A program made the position numbers and the translations under genes. DNA of 37,727 nucleotides from the IMG/VR virus record IMGVR_UViG_3300044617_002125, positions 1-37,727 of that record. One strand, written 5' to 3'. Below, in pieces: positions 6,871-14,471 of the stretch. Under the pieces are notes generated by a model that was not told where the DNA came from, searched no databases, and saw only the letters and a program-made list of their open reading frames with translations. Position 1 is the first letter of the stretch, and every line of letters starts with the position of its first letter. The stretch is from a virus.

Positions 6871-7293
6871 CTATATATTAATTTCTGGAACTCTTACTTG
6901 TTTTAATTCTATGCCAAATTTTTCTGCGAGAATCAGAGAAGAAGAGTCGTTATCATAAACATCTTGATAGATAATTTTTTTAATTCCATACGCCGCTATT
7001 GATTTTAAACAAGAATTGCAAGGAAGCAAAGTGCATGCGGCGAGGTAACATTCATTTGGCTTGCAGTATCTTAGTGCATTTATTTCCGCGTGAACAACAT
7101 ATTTTCTTCTTTCGTCTCTGTCGGACCAATCCTCGGGCATTTTTGCTGGAAAACCATTATACCCTAAAATTGGGGTATTATCATGTCTGAGCAAACAACA
7201 GCCCACCCTTACCCAAGGGTCTTTTGATTTTAAAGAGGCTATCCTAGCTAGTAGGATAGCATACTCTTCCCAATTTAAATGATCTTTAATCAA
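6871..7293 (-). CDS. dCMP deaminase (ComEB/T4 CD-like)
   Basis: 140 residues. Zinc-dependent deaminase signature: H68-A-E70 (catalytic Glu and zinc-binding His) and P91-C-N-S-C95 (two zinc-binding Cys). Further family landmarks are the N-terminal YAILLARIASLKSKDP helix, VGCCLL and GYNGFP. It converts dCMP to dUMP, feeding thymidylate synthesis; a ThyX gene is present at 35217-35843. The start overlaps the phosphoesterase stop by ATGA, so it is translated as part of the 11979-to-6871 operon. Confidence 0.9.
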   Translation of the reverse strand: MIKDHLNWEEYAILLARIASLKSKDPWVRVGCCLLRHDNTPILGYNGFPAKMPEDWSDRDERRKYVVHAEINALRYCKPNECYLAACTLLPCNSCLKSIAAYGIKKIIYQDVYDNDSSSLILAEKFGIELKQVRVPEINI

Positions 7294-8339
7294 AGATTAA
7301 AAAATATTCTATGAACAAGACCCATTTTTTTATCATACAATGAGGAAACAACCCCTCTTGTATTATTGACATAACCCTTCTTTTTATGCCATGCATCAGT
7401 TGCAGACAATGAAGGAAGCCATTCTACTTTAACACCTTGCAATTCTCGTGCCTGCATCATATGTAGGTGACCAAGATGCCAAAATCTATGTTTTGATTGC
7501 GACCACTTTTGACTTTGCTCTGTAGCCATTATACCAACAAGATCAAGAACTTTTTCTTCGTTTCCGTGGGTGTATCCAATTAAGTTTTCACCAAAAGAAT
7601 AGTATTTTCTGTTTGACGCGCAATTATTAATGGTTACATTTTTGTCATTTTCATATTTTACATCAAGCAGATCACCGAGCATATATTCGGATATTCCACC
7701 ATGATTACCTGTTACAATAACAACATCCACCGGCGCTATCTTCTTCAGTTTTTCTATTGTTTCAATAACAACTTTTCGACCCTCTCTGAGGATTTTTTTG
7801 AATCTGGAATCGGTATCTTGAAGTGTTCCAGATGTCGTTGTATTTTGTTCGTTATCAATTTGAAAGAAGTCGTTGCCGAATGGGAATACAATTCTTGAAA
7901 TTGGATATTTTGAAGCCGCCTGTAATGTATAATCAATAGACTTATTGAGCGCGCTACAAGCCTCTTTCATATCATAATCGTCGCCAGCTTCTTCTGCCCA
8001 CGCTAGTTTACCCCAATGCAAATCAAATGGAGCAAATTCCAAAAGCATTCCGTTTTCCTTGTTTTTATATTTTACATTTGAAGACGAGGAACCATACGAT
8101 GCAAGTTCTTTTGCGAGATCTTTCAAATCATGAAGTGAAGGATGCTTTTTCTTCAGATAAAGTTTAAAATTATATCCTTTTGAATTCTCTTCGATTGAAA
8201 AATGATCAATATCCCATTTTGTCGTATCAACATTACACGCCTTTATTGTTGACTCTAAACTTTTAGAACCAACACCTTCTACGGCAACAATACTAGCTTT
8301 CGCGGCTTTCACTTTTTTATTTTCTATTTTATTTTTCAT
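7290..8339 (-). CDS. Calcineurin-like metallophosphoesterase
   Basis: 349 residues. The first ~100 form an unrecognised, possibly DNA-binding, domain. The metallophosphoesterase metal-site motifs follow in order: D106-x-H108 (FDLHWGK), GND (155-157), GNHGG (211-215), THGN (257-260) and GHLH (290-293). Phosphodiesterase or nuclease activity is likely; similar phage proteins are often labelled DNA repair exonuclease. The spacing between D-x-H and GND is larger than in simple family members. It is translationally coupled to the gene on either side (ATGA overlaps). Confidence 0.85.
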   Translation of the reverse strand: MKNKIENKKVKAAKASIVAVEGVGSKSLESTIKACNVDTTKWDIDHFSIEENSKGYNFKLYLKKKHPSLHDLKDLAKELASYGSSSSNVKYKNKENGMLLEFAPFDLHWGKLAWAEEAGDDYDMKEACSALNKSIDYTLQAASKYPISRIVFPFGNDFFQIDNEQNTTTSGTLQDTDSRFKKILREGRKVVIETIEKLKKIAPVDVVIVTGNHGGISEYMLGDLLDVKYENDKNVTINNCASNRKYYSFGENLIGYTHGNEEKVLDLVGIMATEQSQKWSQSKHRFWHLGHLHMMQARELQGVKVEWLPSLSATDAWHKKKGYVNNTRGVVSSLYDKKMGLVHRIFFNL

Positions 8340-8530
8340 TTATTGTAAAGTTTTTTTATTTTTTGTTTAAATTTTTTACCACCATGATGCTCCTCCCATG
8401 AATAAGGAGACATGCCTTCGAAAGAGTTATTCACAGTATGAATGAATTTCATTATTTCTTTGACGTCTTCGTTTGCATATTCTTTTGTTTCTTGCAGATA
8501 TGATACTAGTATTTTTTCTTTTTTTGTCAT
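8336..8530 (-). CDS. Small hypothetical protein
   Basis: 64 residues, basic and helical (MTKKEKILVSYLQETKEYAN, then EVKEIMKF-like helix and a KKFKQKIKKLYNK tail). Not recognised. It begins 2 bp after the nucleotidyltransferase stop and overlaps the phosphoesterase start by ATGA, so expression within the operon is well supported although the function is not. Confidence 0.7.
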   Translation of the reverse strand: MTKKEKILVSYLQETKEYANEDVKEIMKFIHTVNNSFEGMSPYSWEEHHGGKKFKQKIKKLYNK

Positions 8531-8532
8531 TT

Positions 8533-9543
8533 TTATTTTTGAAAAAGATTAACATAGCCCGATGAAACATAGGTATCTTCCGAGCAAATTCTTTTGGAAA
8601 GTATTTCCAAACTTTTTTTGGAAACCAATACATTTGATACGATATCTCTGTATCTATATGCAAAGTTAGCCAATCTGTTTATTGAATAAAAAGGATTTTT
8701 GATTTTATTTTGCTCTGAATTGAGCGATGCATACAGGTCAAAAGAATTTTCTCTTGAAACAGGTTTGCTTTTATCAAAATTAAAACGTTTAATTGAATTT
8801 AAAAAAGCCATTAAATCAATTGATTCAGAAAACAAAAAAGAATTTGATCCGGTTTCTTCGCGCAGTTTTTTAATGTTGAATCCTGGGAAAAGGTCAATTG
8901 CCCCGAAAGAATAGGCGTTTTTATTTTTTGAAATAAACGCGGAACAATAATTCCAATCGAAATCTTCTATAAGATCAGCTTCGCCAATAATTTCTGGTCG
9001 ATACATTATCTGAACAGATAGACCCTCGAAAGTAAGATTACATACCGGAGTTACGTCATAATTTGAATCTGGAATAGAAAAAGAACATTTGGTATTGTTT
9101 TCTATAGCCAGGCGAATGCATTCATTTATTTTATAGGTAATTTTTTCTCTGTTGTCGTTTTTTCTTTCGCCACAAATGATATATATATCATAGTCTTTTG
9201 GTGTTATATACCCTTGACCAAGCAACAAATCCCTAACAGCGCCACCAGCGCAAACAAGTTTGCCAAAATTTGAAATACCAGCGCCTTCAAGAAAGGAAAA
9301 AATTTTTATTATATTATCGATAATATCTTTTGAACAAATTGTTTTTGAAATTTCTATTTTTGTTTTTTCAAAAATTGAATAAGTTGAATTTGAAACGCTC
9401 GGTAGTTGAAATGAAGAATTTTCAATTCCAGACCATGTATCAGTTATCACCCCCCAATCAGAAGAATTCGTTACCGAAAGCGAATTAGAAGAATTCGTTA
9501 ATGATGGTAAATTAGAAGAATATATGTTCAATTTATCCTTCAT
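8533..9543 (-). CDS. Pol-beta-superfamily nucleotidyltransferase (CCA/PAP head-like)
   Basis: 336 residues. Residues 1-55 are Asn/Ser-rich and repetitive (TNSS three times) and probably disordered. The nucleotidyltransferase head shows GKLVCAGGAVRDLL (94-107) and PKDYDIYI (115-122), the GG-x-x-RD and D-x-D signatures of class II CCA-adding enzymes and poly(A) polymerases. The C-terminal half does not match a CCA-enzyme body that I recognise. Possible roles are tRNA end repair, nucleotide addition to another RNA or protein nucleotidylation. All four tRNAs here already encode CCA, which argues against simple CCA addition to phage tRNAs. It overlaps the AAA ATPase gene by 11 bp. Confidence 0.75.
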   Translation of the reverse strand: MKDKLNIYSSNLPSLTNSSNSLSVTNSSDWGVITDTWSGIENSSFQLPSVSNSTYSIFEKTKIEISKTICSKDIIDNIIKIFSFLEGAGISNFGKLVCAGGAVRDLLLGQGYITPKDYDIYIICGERKNDNREKITYKINECIRLAIENNTKCSFSIPDSNYDVTPVCNLTFEGLSVQIMYRPEIIGEADLIEDFDWNYCSAFISKNKNAYSFGAIDLFPGFNIKKLREETGSNSFLFSESIDLMAFLNSIKRFNFDKSKPVSRENSFDLYASLNSEQNKIKNPFYSINRLANFAYRYRDIVSNVLVSKKSLEILSKRICSEDTYVSSGYVNLFQK

Positions 9544-10600
9544 TTACCAAATCAAAACTATCAACACTTTTTAAAGCTTTTTGAATGTATGGTTTTAAAC
9601 CTTTATCGCAAGAGTCTGCATTTAGAATATCTGATAAAGTGCTTTTAAAATAAAGAGGATTTTTCAAAACATAGTCTTTAACGGAGTCTTCTTTAAAGAA
9701 TAATGAAGTCAATCTTTCTTCAGAAAGAACCGGTAAGAAAAATCTTTTGTATTCTTTATTTTTTAACATGAAAGGTATTGCGCTTTGATAGTTGTTCTCT
9801 GAATTAAGAAGCTTTTTCGCATCTTCGTAATCTGAATTTTCAAAAATGCTTTTTAATTTGTCTTCTATATTACCAATGGTGAGAAGAGTTACAAGCTTCG
9901 ATGGATTTGATTCCAGTGGAAGAACATCAAAAACATCGCCGCCCATTTTGTGAATGTCCAATGCGTAATCTAGTCTTCTTGGTGATACTTTGTATTTAAC
10001 CGTATTAGGAATAGAATTCCACCACTCCACGGCAGACTTCGCTGTTTCTGCATCAAATTTTGATTTAAAATAATTCAAGTCAGCCTGATATGGTAACTTT
10101 ATTTGCACCTGAAAACGATCTAATTGAGCGGGATCAAGTTCTTCGACATCATAGGATTGGTCAAGTTCGTCTTCTGTAAAAGGGTTAATTCCAACCCAAA
10201 CAGCTTTAAGCTCCGGAAATTTTCTTCCATTTATACTTTTAAATTGAACAAGCTCCATTGTTGCGTTGCGCACTTTTTTATGCGACCTATTGTATTCGTC
10301 AATAAAAATTGCTTTTATTTTTCCTAAAACAAAATGTTTAGGCAGAACAAAATCTAGAAAAGTTTTTCCGCTTTTGTCTTTTTCTTCTCTTGGAACTCCA
10401 ACAAAATCAACAAATGGATCCAGGGTCGAGCCAGATAGATAAAGCCAGTTACCCTCCCCAAATTCCTCGTTAAAGATTTCCGTGATTATTGTAGTTTTTC
10501 CTGTTCCGGCTCTACCTTCTAACAGGACATTTTGATTATTTTTAAGGTAGAATTTTAGTTTTGAAACTAATTTTTCGTAACTAAAGCTATTTGTTGCCAT
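9533..10600 (-). CDS. MoxR-type AAA+ ATPase
   Basis: 355 residues. Walker A is GRAGTGKTT (29-37), Walker B AIFIDEYNR (D101-E102), sensor 1 VWVGINP (134-140) and an arginine finger within LDPAQLDRF (155-163). MoxR ATPases act as chaperone-like remodellers with VWA-domain partners, and the gene directly upstream encodes such a VWA protein. The C-terminal ~150 residues are an unrecognised helical part. The start overlaps no gene: 38 bp separate it from the VWA stop, and a TTGACT-containing promoter-like element lies there. Confidence 0.88.
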   Translation of the reverse strand: MATNSFSYEKLVSKLKFYLKNNQNVLLEGRAGTGKTTIITEIFNEEFGEGNWLYLSGSTLDPFVDFVGVPREEKDKSGKTFLDFVLPKHFVLGKIKAIFIDEYNRSHKKVRNATMELVQFKSINGRKFPELKAVWVGINPFTEDELDQSYDVEELDPAQLDRFQVQIKLPYQADLNYFKSKFDAETAKSAVEWWNSIPNTVKYKVSPRRLDYALDIHKMGGDVFDVLPLESNPSKLVTLLTIGNIEDKLKSIFENSDYEDAKKLLNSENNYQSAIPFMLKNKEYKRFFLPVLSEERLTSLFFKEDSVKDYVLKNPLYFKSTLSDILNADSCDKGLKPYIQKALKSVDSFDLVNEG

Positions 10601-10606
10601 GTTTAT

Positions 10607-10635
10607 GTTTTATTATTTTTTTTATAAAAAGTCAA
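10607..10635 (-). promoter_or_regulatory. Possible promoter just before the AAA ATPase gene
   Basis: On the minus strand: TTGACT (10630-10635), 17-bp spacer, weak -10 TAAAAC (10607-10612), then 6 nt to the ATG. The -10 is poor. It is listed because the spacing matches the stronger 6-nt examples at 24070 and 30138. Confidence 0.35.
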
Positions 10636-10638
10636 GCT

Positions 10639-11979
10639 TTACTCAAAATTTTCTAACATAAAAGTGTGTGATTTTTTTGGAATATATGCTACGAATCGAT
10701 CTGACAAGAACCAATACCATACCTTTTCGTTTTTAGGTCTAACATAGTCGCCGTACCCATCTGTGATAACAAAAACCGCAGAAGGGTATTTTTTGCTTTC
10801 TTTTTTGAGTGTTTTTTGTATGTGGTTCTCAAGAATAGAAAAAGATGTTCCGCCAAAGCCGTATAATTTCCCGTTTTCAACATCTTTTTGGTTTAATGGA
10901 AACACTTTGTCGTCGAAGCAATGATAATATACATTAAATTTTTCTTTAGGTAGGGATTTTGCCGCTTTCCAAAATCTTGGGGCAAGAGAAGCACACGAGC
11001 CAGATGTGTCAAGAAACATCCAAACATCTATTTTATCATTTTCGTTTTTCTTTATTTCACTTTCCATATCAGATGGAATAAAAAAGTCGGATATAAGAAG
11101 GTTATTTCGGCGCGGTTTTATTAACCATTGATTCTCTTCTTTCTCATTTTTAGAAAATTTCTTGCTCCATTTTTTTATAACACTTTCCCATTTTCTTTTG
11201 GGTTTTGGTTTTATTTTTCCAATAATTTTGCTCATTCCACCAGTGCCAGTGCCGCGAGTTTTTTGTTTATTTTTTTCATCGCCTTTCTGGTCCGCTCTTT
11301 GCATTCTTTCAGATATGTCTTTAAGTGAGTCTTTTTCTTCGTCGGATAGCGAATTCACAAGTTCTTCAAGCGTTTTTTGAGCATCTTCGTCAAGAAAAGA
11401 TGAAAGACCTTCGTGCGAGCTTGATTCAAGCGCTTCTCCATCTCCAGAACAAAGACCAGCTAATGAGATTTTAGGAATGTCTTTATCGTCTTTGATTTTA
11501 CTAAAATAAAACTCGAAACTCTTATCATTCGGAACTTTTTCTTTTTTAAATACCGTATCCGCCCAACAAAATTTGTTTTTTGGGTCAATTTGTTTTCTAT
11601 CAAAGCCAAAATATTTTACAAGAGCCTCGTTTATAGGAATATCCAAGCATGCATTTGTCAATTCCGCATTAAGTCTACTCAACAAAGAACAAGCTCTTGA
11701 ACCGTGTTCGGATATAACATGAAGGCATTCGTGACATATAATAAAATCTTTTTGCGGCTGTGTAAGCTTGTTCCAAAACTTTTTATTAATTATAAAATCA
11801 ACGCATCGGTTTTCACTATTGAAAACAACACAAGCAGTTGGATATTTTTTTGAATTTGAGTAAACTGGACGCACAAGATCCCAAAACTTATAAAAAACAC
11901 CGTGGTAACGAATAAGCTCGCCAGCCATTTGGCGATGTTCCGAAAAAGAAACCTGTTCGAATTTTTCTTTTTGTGGCAT
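10639..11979 (-). CDS. VWA protein with metallopeptidase-like domain (DUF2201 type)
   Basis: 446 residues. An N-terminal zinc-peptidase-like helix carries H83-E-C-L-H87 followed by EHGSRA. A charged linker rich in Lys/Glu and Gly (about 200-270) leads to a C-terminal VWA domain with a MIDAS: D323-T-S-G-S327, T377 in FGGTS and D406 in VITDGYGD. The combination matches the putative metallopeptidase plus VWA-like family that partners MoxR ATPases, and the AAA gene follows directly. The pair probably assembles into a metal-dependent remodelling or chaperone machine. Whether the HExxH site is active is unknown. A consensus promoter places the ATG 10 nt past the -10. Confidence 0.85.
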   Translation of the reverse strand: MPQKEKFEQVSFSEHRQMAGELIRYHGVFYKFWDLVRPVYSNSKKYPTACVVFNSENRCVDFIINKKFWNKLTQPQKDFIICHECLHVISEHGSRACSLLSRLNAELTNACLDIPINEALVKYFGFDRKQIDPKNKFCWADTVFKKEKVPNDKSFEFYFSKIKDDKDIPKISLAGLCSGDGEALESSSHEGLSSFLDEDAQKTLEELVNSLSDEEKDSLKDISERMQRADQKGDEKNKQKTRGTGTGGMSKIIGKIKPKPKRKWESVIKKWSKKFSKNEKEENQWLIKPRRNNLLISDFFIPSDMESEIKKNENDKIDVWMFLDTSGSCASLAPRFWKAAKSLPKEKFNVYYHCFDDKVFPLNQKDVENGKLYGFGGTSFSILENHIQKTLKKESKKYPSAVFVITDGYGDYVRPKNEKVWYWFLSDRFVAYIPKKSHTFMLENFE

Positions 11980-11989
11980 TGCTTAATAC

Positions 11990-12017
11990 ATAATAAGCTT
12001 TTTTTATTTTATGTCAA
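11990..12017 (-). promoter_or_regulatory. Consensus promoter of the VWA-AAA operon, near-leaderless
   Basis: On the minus strand: -35 TTGACA (12012-12017), 16-bp spacer, -10 TATTAT (11990-11995), 10 nt to the ATG at 11979. The start site would fall 3-5 nt before the ATG, leaving no room for a Shine-Dalgarno. The -35 lies inside the last codons of the upstream gene. Confidence 0.8.
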
Positions 12018-12360
12018 TAAATTTTGAAACAAAAACAAAAAGTCCCAATTCTTCTTCTTCTGTAAGGCTGTTTTCTTGACTATCAATTAACTTAAAACAA
12101 ATTTTTGATTTTATATTTTTTGTTCCGTACTGGTTTTTAATAAATTTTGCCTGATCTTTTCTTGCAGCTGATCTTATTCCTTTAACAAATTCAAAAATGT
12201 TTTCTTTTTCTTTTAGGAATTTTTCGTGTATGGCTTCCAGCGAATTAATTTGCAAATCCTGTATTGGTTCTGCTGGTGGGTTTTGTATTGTATTTTTGTC
12301 GCTTAAAAACTTTTTAGCAATCTGGCTATCCAAATGATAGCCCGTATTAATAGAACTCAT
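12004..12360 (-). CDS. Hypothetical protein
   Basis: 118 residues from ATG 12360. A longer reading from 12438 would overlap the upstream gene and begins with atypical sequence, so I prefer 12360. Not recognised. A likely coiled helix (SLEAIHEKFLKEKENIFEFV) precedes a basic stretch (GIRSAARKDQAKFIKNQYGT) and an acidic end (LTEEEELGLFVFVSKFIDIK). TATAAT lies 6 nt before the ATG and an inverted repeat overlaps the putative promoter, so it may be separately regulated. Confidence 0.65.
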   Translation of the reverse strand: MSSINTGYHLDSQIAKKFLSDKNTIQNPPAEPIQDLQINSLEAIHEKFLKEKENIFEFVKGIRSAARKDQAKFIKNQYGTKNIKSKICFKLIDSQENSLTEEEELGLFVFVSKFIDIK

Positions 12361-12366
12361 GAAGTT

Positions 12367-12387
12367 ATTATATAGTATAATACTATA
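12367..12387 (-). promoter_or_regulatory. -10 box with overlapping 17-bp palindrome
   Basis: TATAAT on the minus strand (12367-12372), 6 nt before the ATG at 12360. Immediately upstream is the perfect inverted repeat TATAGTAT-A-ATACTATA (12371-12387), where a promoter spacer would be. No consensus -35 is present, so the palindrome may be an activator or repressor site. Confidence 0.45.
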
Positions 12388-12409
12388 CACAAAAACATCA
12401 ATTTTTCGC

Positions 12410-12823
12410 CTATATTTTTGTCTTGGCGTACGAACCATCCTTGTCGAAATATTCTACATTTTTAAATTCAAAAAATTTTAAAAGATTTTCGCAACTCATG
12501 CACGGCTTCGCAAAAGCCAATCTGTTATTTCTGTCTATTCTTAAATTTATTATTGAGCATTTTTTTGAATTTATATTAGTAAGTTTTTTTAATTTTAAAA
12601 CAGCATTGAATTCACTACAAGTATGTTTTTCATCTGAAAAGTCTTTGCCGGTTTTGACGGAAGTTTTTCTATTAATTAAATTTATTGGGTGGGTTTTTCT
12701 ACTATTTTGTCCGATTGATATAATTTTACCTTTGTGTATTATAAAAGAAAAATGGTGGCATCTTTTTTTTGAAGATGAATCCACAAGAGAAAACGCTAAA
12801 TCTTCCAGTCTTTTTTTATTCAT
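12410..12823 (-). CDS. Cytidine deaminase-fold protein (C-x-E type)
   Basis: 137 residues. HFSFIIHKGKIISIGQNSRKTHP (in two parts, about 24-46) is typical of the first strands of a deaminase fold. The zinc site would be C-S-E in HTCSEFNAVLKL, with Cys in place of the usual His, and P-C-M-S-C in AKPCMSCENLL. It differs from the dCMP deaminase at 6871-7293. Substrate unknown: free nucleoside or nucleotide, or a base in nucleic acid. It is coupled by ATGA to the upstream gene. Confidence 0.75.
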   Translation of the reverse strand: MNKKRLEDLAFSLVDSSSKKRCHHFSFIIHKGKIISIGQNSRKTHPINLINRKTSVKTGKDFSDEKHTCSEFNAVLKLKKLTNINSKKCSIINLRIDRNNRLAFAKPCMSCENLLKFFEFKNVEYFDKDGSYAKTKI

Positions 12824-13365
12824 TCACAACAGTATATTTCTTTTTGAAGTTTTAAATCAAGATTTTTATTTTTCTCATCTGTAAAGCTTTTATCAATAAA
12901 AAGAACTTTGTTCGTTGGCTGTATAGTGAGTCTTCCATTGTCAAGTTCTATAAACTTAAATTCTTTTGACTGTTCTGGAGCGGCAGAAAAGCCGTCTAAA
13001 ACTGGCGCAACGGTAAAAAGATAAGTTCCCTCAAAATTTTGCTCTTTTACAAAAGCTTTGCACGAAAGACCTTTTAAATAAATATATTCAACTGCTGACC
13101 AATGATAACCATAGCAATCCCAAAGCTGGGCTTGCTCTATGGTCCAAGGCGTGCTATTCTTTTCGCAAAAAGAAATTGCATGGGGCGGTATATTACGATA
13201 AACAGCCCCGGATTCAAGCATAATATTTAAACCCCAAGCCCTAGATGGAAAACTACAAAGACCAAACCAAACTGCGGGAATAAAACCAATATTTTTTTTG
13301 TGCGTAAACGAAGAATCAACCCAAATGTATTTATGATATGGGATTGACCCTATGAAAGAATTCAA
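12820..13365 (-). CDS. Conserved phage protein of unknown function, TTG start
   Basis: 181 residues. I recognise the general pattern (IPAVWFGLCSFPSRAWGLN, then MLESGAVYRNIPPHAI) as shared by many large-phage proteins with no assigned function. The start is TTG at 13365: the next in-frame Met is about residue 49, and AGGAGG (13371-13376) lies 5 nt before the TTG. The middle (WDCYGYHWSAVEYIYLKGL) is rich in aromatics. The end couples to the deaminase-fold gene by ATGA, so the two may act together. Confidence 0.75.
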   Translation of the reverse strand: MNSFIGSIPYHKYIWVDSSFTHKKNIGFIPAVWFGLCSFPSRAWGLNIMLESGAVYRNIPPHAISFCEKNSTPWTIEQAQLWDCYGYHWSAVEYIYLKGLSCKAFVKEQNFEGTYLFTVAPVLDGFSAAPEQSKEFKFIELDNGRLTIQPTNKVLFIDKSFTDEKNKNLDLKLQKEIYCCE

Positions 13366-13629
13366 TTATTCCTCCTCGTTGTTTCTGATAGTGGACACGT
13401 ATTCATGCCTGTTATCTATCATATAAGATATAAGTTTTGCAGTTTGATCTTCGAATTCTATTTGTTTTTCATCTGGCAATTTGGATATGACAGAATCTAT
13501 AAGCGAGACACACAATCCCGCCAAGATTGCTGGGTCAATCGACACAGAATCAATTTGAGAGCAAGCCGGTGTATCTTCATTGACCAACCCCAGCACGAAA
13601 TAAGGAACAAAGTTTTTTTCTTTTTTCAT
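13366..13629 (-). CDS. Small acidic hypothetical protein
   Basis: 87 residues, net acidic (ending RNNEEE). Contains a possibly buried helix DPAILAGLCVSLIDSVISKL. Not recognised. Its last codons contain the strong AGGAGG ribosome binding site of the next gene, and the TAA stop abuts that gene's TTG start, so the two are translationally linked. Confidence 0.65.
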   Translation of the reverse strand: MKKEKNFVPYFVLGLVNEDTPACSQIDSVSIDPAILAGLCVSLIDSVISKLPDEKQIEFEDQTAKLISYMIDNRHEYVSTIRNNEEE

Positions 13630-13633
13630 TATT

Positions 13634-13912
13634 TTATTTATTTTTTAGAAAATCAGAAATGATTTGCTCGATTAATTCGGAAACAGTTATGTCTTTTTTA
13701 ATAGATTCTGAAACAATGAACTCCAAGAGATTTCTATCAAAATCAGAAAGATCGAGTTCAAGTGTTCCGTATCTCTCTAGCAAAATACCATCATCAGAAT
13801 TTTTAATTGTAAATTTATCTCCTTGCTTTATATTTAACTGCTCACATTCTTCATCTGTAAAATCTACATAGTATTCTGTTTTTGATTTTATTTGTTTTTT
13901 TATGGAACCCAT
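13634..13912 (-). CDS. AbrB-like/ribbon-helix-helix DNA-binding protein
   Basis: 92 residues. The N-terminal half (YYVDFTDEECEQLNIKQGDK, FTI, DGILLERYGTLELDL) has the swapped-hairpin signature of SpoVT/AbrB domains. The C-terminal half (DFDRNLLEFIVSESIKKDIT, VSELIEQIISDFLKNK) resembles a ribbon-helix-helix. This two-part plan is common in small phage proteins. It is probably a dimeric transcription regulator. A 17-bp element 14 nt upstream recurs inverted upstream of hsp20, a possible operator for this protein. Confidence 0.7.
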   Translation of the reverse strand: MGSIKKQIKSKTEYYVDFTDEECEQLNIKQGDKFTIKNSDDGILLERYGTLELDLSDFDRNLLEFIVSESIKKDITVSELIEQIISDFLKNK

Positions 13913-13925
13913 AAAGAAATAAAGC

Positions 13926-13942
13926 CTTTGGCGTTTAAAAGC
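13926..13942 (-). repeat. Left copy of a 17-bp inverted repeat flanking hsp20
   Basis: The plus strand reads CTTTGGCGTTTAAAAGC, the exact reverse complement of 14472-14488. It lies between the hsp20 stop (13955) and the regulator start (13912). The core GC-TTTTAAAC-GC is itself nearly symmetric, as operators are. Confidence 0.8.
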
Positions 13943-13954
13943 TTTTGTTTTAGT

Positions 13955-14428
13955 TTAGTTAACTTTTACGTCAATATCTATTGTTTCTGGTTGAGCTAAT
14001 GGAACAACCACCTTCAAAAGACCGTCAACGTATGTTGATTTGATGTTTTTCTTTTGTACTTTTTCACCCAAAGAAAAAGAAAGTTTACCTTTTCTTTGAC
14101 TGATGCCTTTGCGAAGATAAGAATTTTTATCTTCCGATTCAAGGTGCTTTACTTCGATGTTAAGCAAAGAATCCTTGACTTTTATATCAATATTATTTTT
14201 GCCTACACCAGCAAGAGCAACCTCGATTTCATATCGCTCGTCTTCGCCGCTTGACGATTTAACAAGCTTTATATTGTATGGATAAACTGCATTTGGAATA
14301 TCAAATGCTTTCTCCAGGGTTCCAATTGTGTTGGTTAGCCAACTATCGTTGAACAGATCGGGCAGTCGGCTAAAAACCCGTTCTGTGGACGAATAATGTC
14401 CAGGCACTAATGTATTTGTTGTTGTCAT
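13955..14428 (-). CDS. Small heat-shock protein Hsp20/IbpA-like
   Basis: 157 residues. An N-terminal arm (LPDLFNDSWLTNTIGTLEKA) leads into an alpha-crystallin domain (about 48-150): YNIKLVKSSS, RYEIEVALAGVGKNNIDIKV, YLRKGIS, and the diagnostic YVDGLLKVVVPL beta strand. It is an ATP-independent holdase; Hsp20 genes are frequent in large aquatic phages, where they may protect capsid or host proteins. The ATG is backed by a strong AAAGGAG ribosome binding site 9 nt upstream, unlike the leaderless genes nearby. A TATAAT promoter and a 28-aa gene lie upstream; perfect 17-bp inverted copies flank the gene. Confidence 0.93.
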   Translation of the reverse strand: MTTTNTLVPGHYSSTERVFSRLPDLFNDSWLTNTIGTLEKAFDIPNAVYPYNIKLVKSSSGEDERYEIEVALAGVGKNNIDIKVKDSLLNIEVKHLESEDKNSYLRKGISQRKGKLSFSLGEKVQKKNIKSTYVDGLLKVVVPLAQPETIDIDVKVN

Positions 14429-14471
14429 ATTTATTTTCTCCTTTATTAAGCGAGTTTTATTGTTTTACTTT

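Noticed and set aside
12361-12438. Upstream extension of the 118-aa gene to 12438
   Set aside because: It would overlap the deaminase-fold gene, cross the -10 box and palindrome, and adds a basic sequence with no coding signals.
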